Assembly (NCBI RefSeq): GCF_001005825.1 | Contig: NZ_LBHV01000011.1 | Coordinates: forward strand, 62,001 to 126,000 | Direction of reading: 5' to 3' | DNA from: Rhizobium sp. LC145 | Lineage (GTDB): Bacteria > Pseudomonadota > Alphaproteobacteria > Rhizobiales > Rhizobiaceae | DNA length: 64,000 nt | Shown: positions 8,033-16,389 of the stretch, piece after piece | Numbering within the stretch: the first letter of the stretch is position 1 | Layout: each line of letters begins with the position of its first letter | Program-made: the position numbers and the translations under genes | The notes under the pieces: model-generated | Seen by the model: the letters and a program-made list of their open reading frames with translations, nothing else | What the model was told of the DNA's origin: nothing | Database searches by the model: none

Positions 8033-9598
8033 TTACGAGAAGCTGAGGTTGTTGCGGAATTCCATCATCTCGAAGCTGATCGGCTTCCATTTGACGTCCT
8101 TGCGTGCGGCATAGACGTCGAACGGCTGGTAGAGAATGACGGCAGGTGCCTCCTCCTCGAAGAGGTCACGTAGGCGGTTGAAGGCATCAAAACGCTCCTT
8201 GCCGTCAGGCAGTTGGGCCACCTTCACACAAAGCTCGTTGAATTCCGCCGGCGCTTCCCAACCCCAGCGCTTCTGGACGCCACGGCCGGGACCGAATTCG
8301 GACACCATGGTCGTGTATGCGTCGGTCAGCGACATGCCGTTCGACCAGTTGCGTATCATGACGTCGTCGTCCTTCGGGCTTGCACCCGGAGCGTAGATTT
8401 TCGGCTCGACGGTCACGCCGATTTTCTTCCACATCTCGATCATCATCATCAACGCGGGGATTGCGTTGGCGTAGTAGTTGCCCATCGTGTGATAGGTGAT
8501 CGGCATTCCGTCGTAGCCGCTTTCCTTGACTAGGCGCTTGGCTTCCTCGACATTGTACTCCATCGCACGGCGATTAGGATCGAAGGTCTTGCCCATGTGC
8601 GGGAAGTTCATGCCATTGGGGATGGACGCCTTGTTCTTCCACAGGGATTCGACCATCAGCGGACGGTTGACGGCGAGTGCCAGTGCGCGGCGAAGGGTCT
8701 TCGACTTGAACATCGGCTTGTTCATGTTGAAGGTGAACATGTGGAAGTTCTCGATCAGCGTGCCCCGGGTTTCGATGTCCGAATAGCCGTCGATCAGCGC
8801 CATGTCGTCGGGCGTCAGGGTGGTGATGATGTCGTATTCGCCGCTGATCAGCCCGGCAACGCGGGTGGCGGGCTCGGCCACCACCTGATAGGTGATCTTC
8901 GAAGCGGTCGGCTTCTCGCCCCAATAGGCATCGTTCGCTTCGAGGACCACACGGTCATTGGCGACGAATTCGAGGAACTTGTAAGGACCTGTGCCGACAG
9001 GCTTGTTGCCGAAGGCGACCGCGCCGAGGCTCTTGTAATACTCCTTCGGGACGATGCGGCCGAGCCAGGAGGCAAGAAACCGTTCGATCAGATAGGACGG
9101 TGTCTTCGTGCGCAGCACGACCGTATGCTTGTCCTCGACGACGGGCTCGTCCCAATCCGGCGAAAAGTTGCGCCCGTTCGGGATTGTCTTGATCGCCTCG
9201 TCGCCCCACAGGCGCTCGGACGAAAAGGTATAGGCGACATCGTCAGCGGTCAGTTCGACGCCGTCATGGAACTTGACGTTCCGGCGCAGCTTGAAACGCA
9301 CCGATCTGTCGTCGATGCGCTCCCAGCTCTCGGCAAGCTGCGGCACGAGTTCGATGCCGTTGCCCGTCGCGCCATTGCCGAACCAGTCGCGGGTGATCAG
9401 CGTGTCGAAGATCTGGTTGACGATGCGGGGGCCGACATTGCTAATGGCATTGATCGGCTCAAGGGAGGCGGGCACCCCGTTCACGCCGATTCTCAATTCG
9501 CGCCGGTCTTGCGCGAAGGCGAACTTCAGGCCGGTCGTCGATGCCAGCGCCGCGACGCCTGCACCGATGATGAACTTTCTGCGGTTGGTCTTGAGCAT
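8033..9598 (-). CDS. ABC transporter substrate-binding protein, SBP family 5 (AccA-like)
   Basis: Extracytoplasmic binding protein of the peptide/nickel/opine family (SBP_bac_5), 521 residues. The N-terminus has a twin-arginine-like export signal (NRRKFI, then a hydrophobic stretch ending FAFAQ). The body carries the usual pattern from ELRIGVNGVPASLEPINAISN to the C-terminal NRLRDLFEEEAPAVILYQP. AGGAG lies 8 bases before the ATG. It is the first transporter gene after the DeoR regulator. In pTiC58 the equivalent, AccA, binds agrocinopine A and the antibiotic agrocin 84 through a pyranose-2-phosphate group; ligand residues cannot be compared by eye here. Confidence 0.88.
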   Translation of the reverse strand: MLKTNRRKFIIGAGVAALASTTGLKFAFAQDRRELRIGVNGVPASLEPINAISNVGPRIVNQIFDTLITRDWFGNGATGNGIELVPQLAESWERIDDRSVRFKLRRNVKFHDGVELTADDVAYTFSSERLWGDEAIKTIPNGRNFSPDWDEPVVEDKHTVVLRTKTPSYLIERFLASWLGRIVPKEYYKSLGAVAFGNKPVGTGPYKFLEFVANDRVVLEANDAYWGEKPTASKITYQVVAEPATRVAGLISGEYDIITTLTPDDMALIDGYSDIETRGTLIENFHMFTFNMNKPMFKSKTLRRALALAVNRPLMVESLWKNKASIPNGMNFPHMGKTFDPNRRAMEYNVEEAKRLVKESGYDGMPITYHTMGNYYANAIPALMMMIEMWKKIGVTVEPKIYAPGASPKDDDVMIRNWSNGMSLTDAYTTMVSEFGPGRGVQKRWGWEAPAEFNELCVKVAQLPDGKERFDAFNRLRDLFEEEAPAVILYQPFDVYAARKDVKWKPISFEMMEFRNNLSFS

Positions 9599-9644
9599 CT
9601 AATATCTCCTGCGTGGCAAGATGCTGTTGATCGAAGGGGATGAA

Positions 9645-10457
9645 TCAGTCCGCTATGACGAACTTCTTGCGCAGCTTCTCGGGGGCTGCGTCGATGATCG
9701 ACTTGGCACCGCGATCGGTGACGATGGCGCCCACGTCTTCGATCTTCGCGACCACGGACATGCTGGATTTCGTGAATTTCGAATGGTCGGCGACGACGAT
9801 AACCCGCCGAGACACCTCCATCATGGCCCGGGCTATGCTCGCGTTCATGGGCTCGACGGTGCATACCAGTCCGCGATCGACATCGATCGACGCTGCATTG
9901 AGTATCAGCTTGTCGACATTGAACTGACGGATGAACTGCTCGGCCAGCGGCCCGCGGAAGGATCGGTTTGTTCCGGTATATTCCCCTCCGACCGAGTAGA
10001 TGCTACGCCCCTCTTCACGCGTCAGTTCGGCAACGATATCGAGACCGTTCGAAATAATTGTAAGGTTCTTGCGTCCGCCCAGTTTCCTCGCGACTTCCAA
10101 CGCCGTAGTGCCGGCGTCGAGGATCACCGTGTCGCCGTCGACAATCATCCCCGAGACGACGGCGGCGATGGCGGCCTTCTCTTCCTGGTTCAAAACGGAA
10201 CGGGCCGCGTTTGTCTTGTCCTGCGCGACCTGATTGACACTCACAGCGCCGCCATGGGTGCGACGGAGCAACCCAGCACCCTCAAGATCGCCGAGATCAC
10301 GGCGGATCGTTGCCACCGACACGTCAAACCGCTCAATCAGCGTGCGCAAATCGAGAAAATTACGTTCACGCAACAGCTCGACGATCTTTGCCTGACGATC
10401 CTCTGCCTGGGTCAGCAATGGCCCGCTCCCTGCAACTGAATGACGTATATCGCTCAT
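9645..10457 (-). CDS. DeoR-family transcriptional regulator (AccR-like repressor)
   Basis: Sugar-phosphate-responsive repressor of the DeoR/GlpR class, 270 residues. Residues about 20-75 form the DeoR winged helix (RQAKIVELLRERNFLDLRTL, VSVATIRRDLGDLEGAGLL, RTHGGAV). The C-terminal DeoRC sensor follows, with DAGTTALEVAR and NGLDIVAELT. ATG 10457 lies inside a perfect 9-6-9 inverted repeat (10447-10470), which suggests self-repression. It is followed 46 bases later by the binding-protein gene on the same strand. In Ti plasmids AccR has the same family and position and responds to the sugar phosphate made by AccF. Confidence 0.88.
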   Translation of the reverse strand: MSDIRHSVAGSGPLLTQAEDRQAKIVELLRERNFLDLRTLIERFDVSVATIRRDLGDLEGAGLLRRTHGGAVSVNQVAQDKTNAARSVLNQEEKAAIAAVVSGMIVDGDTVILDAGTTALEVARKLGGRKNLTIISNGLDIVAELTREEGRSIYSVGGEYTGTNRSFRGPLAEQFIRQFNVDKLILNAASIDVDRGLVCTVEPMNASIARAMMEVSRRVIVVADHSKFTKSSMSVVAKIEDVGAIVTDRGAKSIIDAAPEKLRKKFVIAD

Positions 10458-10470
10458 ACACGAGCGATAT
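10447..10470. promoter_or_regulatory. Candidate AccR-type operator over the repressor start codon
   Basis: Arms ATATCGCTC (10447-10455) and GAGCGATAT (10462-10470) are perfect inverted repeats with a 6-base spacer that contains part of the start codon of the DeoR gene. Binding would block the gene's own expression and probably the operon behind it. The operator role is inferred from position and symmetry. Confidence 0.6.
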
Positions 10471-10906
10471 CTATCGGCGATCAATGACAAGGATGTGACG
10501 TATTTGGGCAAATCTGCCCTTTGAAAATAAATGTTTCCGACAAAACCAACCCAGCCAGGCACCTGGTTGAGCGAAATCGATCATGACGCACTCGATCTTG
10601 GCGGGGGCCTACATGTCGCGCGCGGGCGCACTACGTCGTTACGGCTACGAAGGTAGCGTAGGATTATCACGAGGGTAGGATTTGAACCTGCTGACAAAGC
10701 GTCGCCTGACCATTGGCAGCAGCGTGTGAGCTCGAGACAGTGGGGGTTTCTGATGGGTTACGACAACGTTGCTTTGACGAAGCGCAGCGCGATACCTCGA
10801 CAGCCGTAGAATTCAAAATCGTCGCAGACATCGAGTTTGGTTCCACAAGCTCGATGTCCGTTGCGCAACTGATAGCATCAGTGACAACAAGTCGAGCGTG
10901 CTACCC
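10458..10906. other. Intergenic stretch upstream of the acc-type operon
   Basis: 449 bases without a recognisable gene. The part near 10500-10560 should hold the operon promoter; it contains short symmetric elements (ATTTG-GG-CAAAT near 10502-10513 and GGGCA-AATC-TGCCC). Near 10671-10700 there is a tRNA T-arm-like fragment. No intact tRNA can be folded here. Confidence 0.5.
10677..10691 (-). repeat. tRNA T-arm-like fragment
   Basis: Read on the minus strand the 15 bases GCAGGTTCAAATCCT equal the T-arm of typical initiator tRNA, and the next bases ACCCTCGTGA are a degraded match to its acceptor end. The rest of a tRNA is absent. It lies 220 bases outside the acc-type operon and may mark an old integration site, but many tRNAs share this arm. 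Confidence 0.35.
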
Positions 10907-12388
10907 TTAAGACGCCTTCGCCCTGGTCTTTCTTGCGTTGGCGTGCATGGGGCCATCATCGTCGGATGGTGGGTTTTTCAAGGCCTCGATCATGGCCGCA
11001 TGGCTGTCGATGATCGCATCGACATCGGAGCCGAGCTTGTGGTTGCGGTCGAGCAGGCGCTGCATGGCTTCCGCGGGAATGGAGACGACCGTGCTCGGCT
11101 CATCCGCGGTAAGGCTAACCGGGCTTCGCGAATTGCGTAGAGCTTCCCGGATGGCGAAGATCTGTCCCGGCAGGAGACGGCCGATGCTGCGCTGGCCGGC
11201 CGGCAAGGCGACCGACATCGAAAGCGCGCCCTCCAGCACGATATGAAAGAGCGTTGCCGGCGTGTTCTGCTCCTGCAGCGTCTCGCCTGCGGAATAGCGC
11301 TCGATACGGGATTCTTCCGCCAGCTCTTCAAGCCCGGTGACTGGGCCGCGAAAGGCACCGCTACTGACGATGAGCCGCAGGCGCTCCTCGGCTGTATTCC
11401 CCCAGTCGACCGGCGTTTCCATCACGGCGACTGCGCCGCCGCTGCCCGTGCGCATGATCGAAATCCCATGCCGGGGCAGAACATGCCACATGCGGTCGAT
11501 GAGGGCACTGCGAGCGCTGCCGATCTTGCCGGGCGCATCCACCATGACCCCGACCGAATAGCGGATTCCGCCGGCGGTCCATTCCTCGATCTGGCAAAAT
11601 GCGCTGTCGGGACCGGTACTTTCGGGCACGCGCCTCGCCACGTCCAACAATGCGGAGACCACCTGCTGCGGCCGGTGGCTGGATGGGATCATGATCGAAA
11701 TCTGCGAGGGGAAGGGACTGCCGTTGCGTACGATCTTAAGTGCGCTGCCAGCAAGCTCCGATGTCGGCACCACGACCTGCTGCCCGTCCGCATCGAGCGT
11801 CACGGCGCGCCAGTCCACCTGGGAGACACGCGCGAAGCCATCGTCGCGCTGCAGCCAGTCGCCAATTGCGAAGTTGCGGCCCGAAAGCACGATGAGCCCG
11901 TTGGCAAGCCCGCCGATCACGTTCTGGAGCGCAAGGCCGAGCACCACCGATCCGACACCGAGAGCCCCGAAGAGGGTGGCGAGATCAACATCCCAGACGA
12001 ACGAGACGATGAAGGTTCCGCCAACGATCGCGATGGCGACCGCCGCCAGTTCGTAGAAGAGCTTCGGCGCTTGGCTCTCCGTCCGGCCGCGGAGTGCGAG
12101 CAGCAATATCTGGCCGAGCAGCAGGACGGCATAAAGCACGAAAATGCCGACGGCGGTATCGATCAGCCGGATCGCGAACCCGTCGGAGGGAAAGGAGGAA
12201 AGTTTGTGGATCAGGATCCACAGGGCCACTGCCGGCAGGACCCAGTTCTGGATGACCCGGAGCGGCCGGCCGAATTCCGATGCCTCGGCCCGCCGCTCGA
12301 TCTCGGAAATGACAAGCGTCAGGAGAGGGTAGCCGACAACAACAACGCCAGCCCAGGCTAGAATGTCGAACCAGGAACCCTCGCTCAT
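10907..12388 (-). CDS. MscS-family mechanosensitive channel with C-terminal cyclic-nucleotide-binding domain
   Basis: Inner-membrane channel of 493 residues. Four to five hydrophobic helices in residues 1-170 lead into the MscS pore helix and beta domain (VVLGLALQNVIGGLANGLI, IGDWLQRDDGFARVSQVDWRAVTL). The last 120 residues are a CNMP-binding beta roll (RYSAGETLQEQNTPATLFHIV, GRLLPGQIF, DEPSTVVSIPAEAMQRLL). Such bCNG channels open on ligand binding rather than tension. The phosphate-binding cassette reads GQIFAIREALRNSRSPVSLTA, so the usual Glu and the Pro-Arg pair are not at their standard places. The gene follows a cyclase-like gene by 39 bases, which suggests a receptor-effector pair. Confidence 0.85.
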   Translation of the reverse strand: MSEGSWFDILAWAGVVVVGYPLLTLVISEIERRAEASEFGRPLRVIQNWVLPAVALWILIHKLSSFPSDGFAIRLIDTAVGIFVLYAVLLLGQILLLALRGRTESQAPKLFYELAAVAIAIVGGTFIVSFVWDVDLATLFGALGVGSVVLGLALQNVIGGLANGLIVLSGRNFAIGDWLQRDDGFARVSQVDWRAVTLDADGQQVVVPTSELAGSALKIVRNGSPFPSQISIMIPSSHRPQQVVSALLDVARRVPESTGPDSAFCQIEEWTAGGIRYSVGVMVDAPGKIGSARSALIDRMWHVLPRHGISIMRTGSGGAVAVMETPVDWGNTAEERLRLIVSSGAFRGPVTGLEELAEESRIERYSAGETLQEQNTPATLFHIVLEGALSMSVALPAGQRSIGRLLPGQIFAIREALRNSRSPVSLTADEPSTVVSIPAEAMQRLLDRNHKLGSDVDAIIDSHAAMIEALKNPPSDDDGPMHANARKTRAKAS

Positions 12389-12427
12389 CGCCTTCTCCTC
12401 CTCTCAATCTCGGCGTCTTTCCTCGCC

Positions 12428-14551
12428 TCAAGCATTAACGGCGACCGCTTGCCTGGCGCCCGCCAGGCGCTGCCAGGTGTCAATCTTGTCCGAACCGCTC
12501 ATCACGATCTGGCTTTTTTCCTGGAACCCGCCGCCTTCCGGCAGATGCTCGATGACCGTCTTCGTCACCCTGACCGTATTCGGGTCCGCGTCGAAGACGA
12601 TGCGGCGGGCCCTCAGCACGGTGACACCCCACATGCTGTAGATCGTTCGCTGGCGGCCGACGAGACCGACCTCAACATCGCCGAAGGTGACGCCTGCCTT
12701 GATCGCCAGCGGAATGTTCCAGCTCCGCGCATGACGCGCGACGATGTCAGCGACGGTATCGACAAAGGCGAGGATGCGATTCGCCCCGTCCAGGCGGGGC
12801 GTTGAGAGACCGCAGGCGGCGACATAGGTCTCGCCGAATGTGTGGATCTTCTCCACATTGGCGGCGGCAGCCGCCTCGTCGAGATCGCCGATGAGCTCGT
12901 TGATCAGCTTCAGCGTATCCTCGGATTTCTCGGTGACGAGGGTGTTGATGCCGTCGATATTGATGACGGCGACGGCGACGTTCCTAACGGTTTCGGCCGC
13001 GGCCTGCTCGCCCTCCTTCATCCTTTCGGCGGCGATCTCCGGGAAAACGTTGCGCAGCAACGCCTCGTATTCTCCGGTCTTCTGGGCGATCTTCGCGCTG
13101 CGGGCGGTGATTTCGTCGGCCATGGTGTTGAAGGCTCGGCCAAGCTCGCTGAACTCGTCGCTGCCGGAAACCTCTATGCGCGTCGTCTCGTCTCCCGCGG
13201 CAAGCCGGTTAACCCCGCCGAGAACCTCCCGGATCGGCCGGGTAAAGGCGCCGGCGGCGAAAAGCGAGACAAGGGTTAGGACCGCCGCAGCTCCTGCGGC
13301 GACCTGCGCCAGGCGCTTGCGGAAATCGCCCACCGGCGCCAGCGCCTCGTCCGCGTCCTTCTTGGCGACGATGCCCCAATCCATGCCCATGGCATTGACC
13401 GGCGACCACGAGGCGAGTGCTTGAACGCCCCGGTAATCGGAAATGATTGCCGTGCCGGAACGTCCCTCCAGCGTCTCCTCGGCCGCGACGCTCTTGACCG
13501 GCTGGTTCAGGATGGGCGAATTGAAGCGGCGGATGCGTTCGATCGCCTCTTCGCCAACTCCCATCTCCTGAAGACTGGCGTAATAGGCATCGGGGCTTTC
13601 CCTCTGGAAGCGCGACGCGCTGCGCATGGTGCGCTGCGGCCCGACCAGATAGACCTCCCCCGTTCGGCCAAGTCCGACATCCGCCCAGCCTCCGTCGAAA
13701 GTCATCACCTCGTCGATCTTGTCGATAGCGACCTCGGCGGCCAGCACGCCATAGAGCTGCCCGTCCCGCGCGATCGGCGTCGCCACGAAGGCGGCGGGCG
13801 CGAGATAGCTCGGCAGATAGGCGCTGAAATCCTCGAGTGCCGCGGAACCCTCCGCCGCGCCTTTCTTGAGGGCGGCTGCCACGGCCCGGCCAAGTCCCGA
13901 TTGCGCCAACGGCCCGTTGAAGACGTTTCCGCCGAGATCGATACCCTTGTAGACGGAATAGACGACATTTCCGGTCGTCGCATCGATCAGGAAGAGGTCG
14001 CCAAGTCCTCCGGCCTCGGCGGTCTTCCGGAAGAAGGTGTGATAGCGCGCATGCGCAATGTCGTAGTGATTTGCAGAAGGGCCCGAAAGCAGGTCCACCT
14101 TCTCGTCGGCCGGGCGCTCGTTGCGGGCGATATAGTCGTTCTGAAGCCGCAGGCCCGCGGGATCGCTCGGCATGTAGGAGAGAACGTCAGGCTCCGCGGT
14201 TGTCAGCCCCTTCACCCTGGCCAGCACCTCGTTTTCGTAAAAAGCAGTCAGTTCCGGCAGGGGTTCATTCTCTCCGCCGAGAACGCGATAGCTGCTGCCG
14301 AGCACGATCATCGCGTCGGCCGTCACCGGCGCCTGGGCGAGCGTCAGGAAGTTCAGCTCCGTTTCCGAGAAGTAGCGTTCGATCTCCGCCTTCTTGCTTT
14401 CCTTCAGCGTCGTGAGCTGGTCGAAGATCGCCGACCGAAGGGAGGTCGAACCGCTGCGGTCCGCGACGAGGCCGGTTGCGGCGATCAAGGCGATGCCACT
14501 CAGAAGCAGCAGGGCCAGAAGTTTCGATCGTATGGAGAGTTGGCGCAGCAT
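12428..14551 (-). CDS. CACHE-HAMP receptor with class III nucleotide cyclase-like domain
   Basis: Membrane receptor of 707 residues. A helix at 10-30, an extracytoplasmic double CACHE-type sensor at about 35-405, a second helix at 415-437, a HAMP linker at 437-485 and a class III cyclase homology domain at 520-700 are seen. The cyclase domain keeps VEKIHTFGETYVAACGL and GLVGRQRTIYSMWG, but the first metal Asp appears as Asn531 (NIDG), the second as Glu574 (GETY), and the transition-state Asn as Leu646 (WGVTVLRAR). Start ATG 14551 has AGGAA upstream. The downstream gene is a cyclic-nucleotide-gated-type channel. Activity as a true cyclase is uncertain. Confidence 0.82.
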   Translation of the reverse strand: MLRQLSIRSKLLALLLLSGIALIAATGLVADRSGSTSLRSAIFDQLTTLKESKKAEIERYFSETELNFLTLAQAPVTADAMIVLGSSYRVLGGENEPLPELTAFYENEVLARVKGLTTAEPDVLSYMPSDPAGLRLQNDYIARNERPADEKVDLLSGPSANHYDIAHARYHTFFRKTAEAGGLGDLFLIDATTGNVVYSVYKGIDLGGNVFNGPLAQSGLGRAVAAALKKGAAEGSAALEDFSAYLPSYLAPAAFVATPIARDGQLYGVLAAEVAIDKIDEVMTFDGGWADVGLGRTGEVYLVGPQRTMRSASRFQRESPDAYYASLQEMGVGEEAIERIRRFNSPILNQPVKSVAAEETLEGRSGTAIISDYRGVQALASWSPVNAMGMDWGIVAKKDADEALAPVGDFRKRLAQVAAGAAAVLTLVSLFAAGAFTRPIREVLGGVNRLAAGDETTRIEVSGSDEFSELGRAFNTMADEITARSAKIAQKTGEYEALLRNVFPEIAAERMKEGEQAAAETVRNVAVAVINIDGINTLVTEKSEDTLKLINELIGDLDEAAAAANVEKIHTFGETYVAACGLSTPRLDGANRILAFVDTVADIVARHARSWNIPLAIKAGVTFGDVEVGLVGRQRTIYSMWGVTVLRARRIVFDADPNTVRVTKTVIEHLPEGGGFQEKSQIVMSGSDKIDTWQRLAGARQAVAVNA

Positions 14552-14881
14552 ATGAGACTTCCTGATAGAAAATCGACTGAGTGCCGAACGTGTCCGGCGG
14601 CAATCAACGCGGCGTCCATCAACCGATGGAAGAATCGATCTCGAGCAATCGCGGCCGGCCACGAAAAGGTGGCGGGTAAGAAAAATAACTCCGTCAGGTG
14701 TATTGATGATGCCATGAAAGGCAGAATTATCAACAGGCTAAATCTTGTAATGGGCGGCAGCCTTCCGGAAGCATACTGCCCGGAAATTTTCGGATGCCGT
14801 CGCCGACCGCAACGACAGGTGGAACGGCCGCCCGCAATTCGGCCGCCGCCCACTCTTCGATCTTGCTCTTGTCCGGGCTCC
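14552..14881. other. Intergenic stretch upstream of the cyclase-like gene
   Basis: 330 bases with no recognisable gene. It follows the glycanase stop on the same strand and must contain the promoter of the cyclase-channel pair. A GC-rich CGGCCG...CGGCCG hairpin near 14820-14845 could help end the glycanase transcript, but no T-run follows. Confidence 0.4.
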
Positions 14882-16312
14882 TCAGATGTCCCAATCTGAC
14901 GAAGCCACGGAACCGCTCGCGACCGGCGCATCCTCCAGCGAATATGCCCTTATATAGTCGACCTTGAGCTCGGCCCCATCCTGCAGGGCCGCACCCGGAG
15001 TGCCGGCCGTGCCGCCGACCGCAAGGTTCACCAGCATGTACATGGGATCGTGCATGTCCGCCGGCGTATCGGCGCGTGCGATCGCCACATCGTCGAAATA
15101 CCAGACGATCTGATCCTCATCCCAGAGCACGCCGTATGTATGGAAACCATCCGTGCTCGGAACCTTGACGGCGCTCGTCTCGCTGGTGCGCGAACCGGTC
15201 TCCTGCGTATGAACGGTCACGTGCACCGTATTCGGGTCCTGGCCCCGCATCTCGACCACATCGAGTTCGGGCGGCCATGAACCGTCCGCGGGCAGGAGCC
15301 AGAAGGCCGGCCAGGTGCCCTGATCGGTCGGCATGTCGGCCCGGATTTCGAAGTAACCGTAGGTCTGGGCGAAGGAGGAATAGGTATTGAGCAGGCCGGA
15401 GGTATAGTCGTAACCGTTCACTTCCTCGCTGATCGCGTCCGGCGTCGGCGCTGCCGTGATCGTCAACACGCCGTCGCCGACCGAGAACGGATTGACCGAC
15501 GAGGTCCCCGCATAGGAGGGGTTGATGTACCACTGCAGCTCGCCGTTCTCGGTCAGCGTGCCGCCGTGTTCGGGAGCCCACCAGAATTTCGCATCCCAGG
15601 TGCCCTGGTCTCCGTTTCGCAGCGACAAGCTGTCGAATTCATCGGCAAATGTCTGCGTGAATCCGGAGCGGTCGAGCGTCAGCTGGAACTGATCGGCGCT
15701 GAGGTCGGCGGCCGTCGTGTCGGCGAGAACGAGGCTCTCCCCATCGCCCAGCGCGATCCGGAGATTGGCTCCCTCCTGGGTGGAGCTGCCGACGATCTGC
15801 TCCAGCGACGAAAACGCATAGCCGTTCAGGCGGATCGTATCGTCGCTGCCGAAATCGGTGATGAGATCGCTGCCATTGCCGCGCGTGAATATGAAGGTGT
15901 CGGCGCCCCCGCCGCCGATCAGCACGTCGTTTCCACCGCCGCCGTCGATCGTCTGGCTTCCCGATCCGCCGGAAATGATGTTGTCGATTTCGTTGCCGAA
16001 GGCGTAGCGGCCATCGCCAGTGACCCTCAGGTTCTCGAAGTTTTCGGGAAGCGTGTAGCTCATCCAGGTGTCGATGGTATCGACGCCGGCGCCGGGGGCT
16101 TCGACCGCGCGGTTGATGTTCGAATAGAGGTAATAGATATCGTCGCCCGTACCGCCATACATGGTCACGTTCACGGAGGCGTCGCCCCAGATCGAGTCAT
16201 TGCCCGCCGTGCCGTAAAGCTCCGGCCCGGAGCCTCTGGCGGAGAACCAGGCGCCTGACGCACCGCTATAGAAAAGCGTGTCGCCGACGGCATTCTGTAT
16301 CGTTTGGGGCAT
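14882..16312 (-). CDS. Secreted GH16 endo-glycanase with N-terminal RTX repeats (ExsH-like)
   Basis: Calcium-binding RTX repeats fill the N-terminal part (GTAGNDSIWG at 34-43, GGTGDDIYY at 53-61, GGGGNDVLIGGGGADTF at 124-140). A GH16 beta-jellyroll follows from about 220 to 465. The catalytic motif PELDVVEMRG gives nucleophile Glu349, Asp351 and acid/base Glu354. There is no Sec signal, as expected for a type I secretion substrate, and the exporter and adaptor genes lie directly upstream. S. meliloti ExsH has this composition and trims succinoglycan; that substrate is inferred. AAAGGAG precedes the ATG. The C-terminal tail ends in DWDI and may hold the secretion signal. Confidence 0.87.
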   Translation of the reverse strand: MPQTIQNAVGDTLFYSGASGAWFSARGSGPELYGTAGNDSIWGDASVNVTMYGGTGDDIYYLYSNINRAVEAPGAGVDTIDTWMSYTLPENFENLRVTGDGRYAFGNEIDNIISGGSGSQTIDGGGGNDVLIGGGGADTFIFTRGNGSDLITDFGSDDTIRLNGYAFSSLEQIVGSSTQEGANLRIALGDGESLVLADTTAADLSADQFQLTLDRSGFTQTFADEFDSLSLRNGDQGTWDAKFWWAPEHGGTLTENGELQWYINPSYAGTSSVNPFSVGDGVLTITAAPTPDAISEEVNGYDYTSGLLNTYSSFAQTYGYFEIRADMPTDQGTWPAFWLLPADGSWPPELDVVEMRGQDPNTVHVTVHTQETGSRTSETSAVKVPSTDGFHTYGVLWDEDQIVWYFDDVAIARADTPADMHDPMYMLVNLAVGGTAGTPGAALQDGAELKVDYIRAYSLEDAPVASGSVASSDWDI

Positions 16313-16347
16313 TGTCTACTCCTTTGGTGATCGTCAATTTTCGAAGA

Positions 16348-16379
16348 CGCCCGTGCCTGCAACTTCTCCGGCACGGGCG
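16348..16379. repeat. Intercistronic hairpin between adaptor and glycanase genes
   Basis: Arms CGCCCGTGCC (16348-16357) and GGCACGGGCG (16370-16379) pair perfectly around a 12-base loop, in the 77 bases between the adaptor stop and the glycanase start. No clean T-run follows on the minus strand, so partial termination or mRNA stabilisation is as likely as full termination. Confidence 0.6.
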
Positions 16380-16389
16380 GCGTTTGCGG

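Noticed and set aside
2599..9598. Ordinary dipeptide (dpp/opp) transporter
   Set aside because: The linked phosphodiesterase, phosphatase and DeoR repressor in accR-accA-G order argue for a phosphodiester substrate; kept as a fallback only.
10671..10740. Possible intact tRNA gene on the minus strand
   Set aside because: Only the T-arm and part of the acceptor are recognisable; anticodon and D arms cannot be folded.
13421..14899. Plus-strand open frame of about 492 codons opposite the cyclase-like gene
   Set aside because: Antisense to a receptor with a full domain order; no independent start signal or family match.
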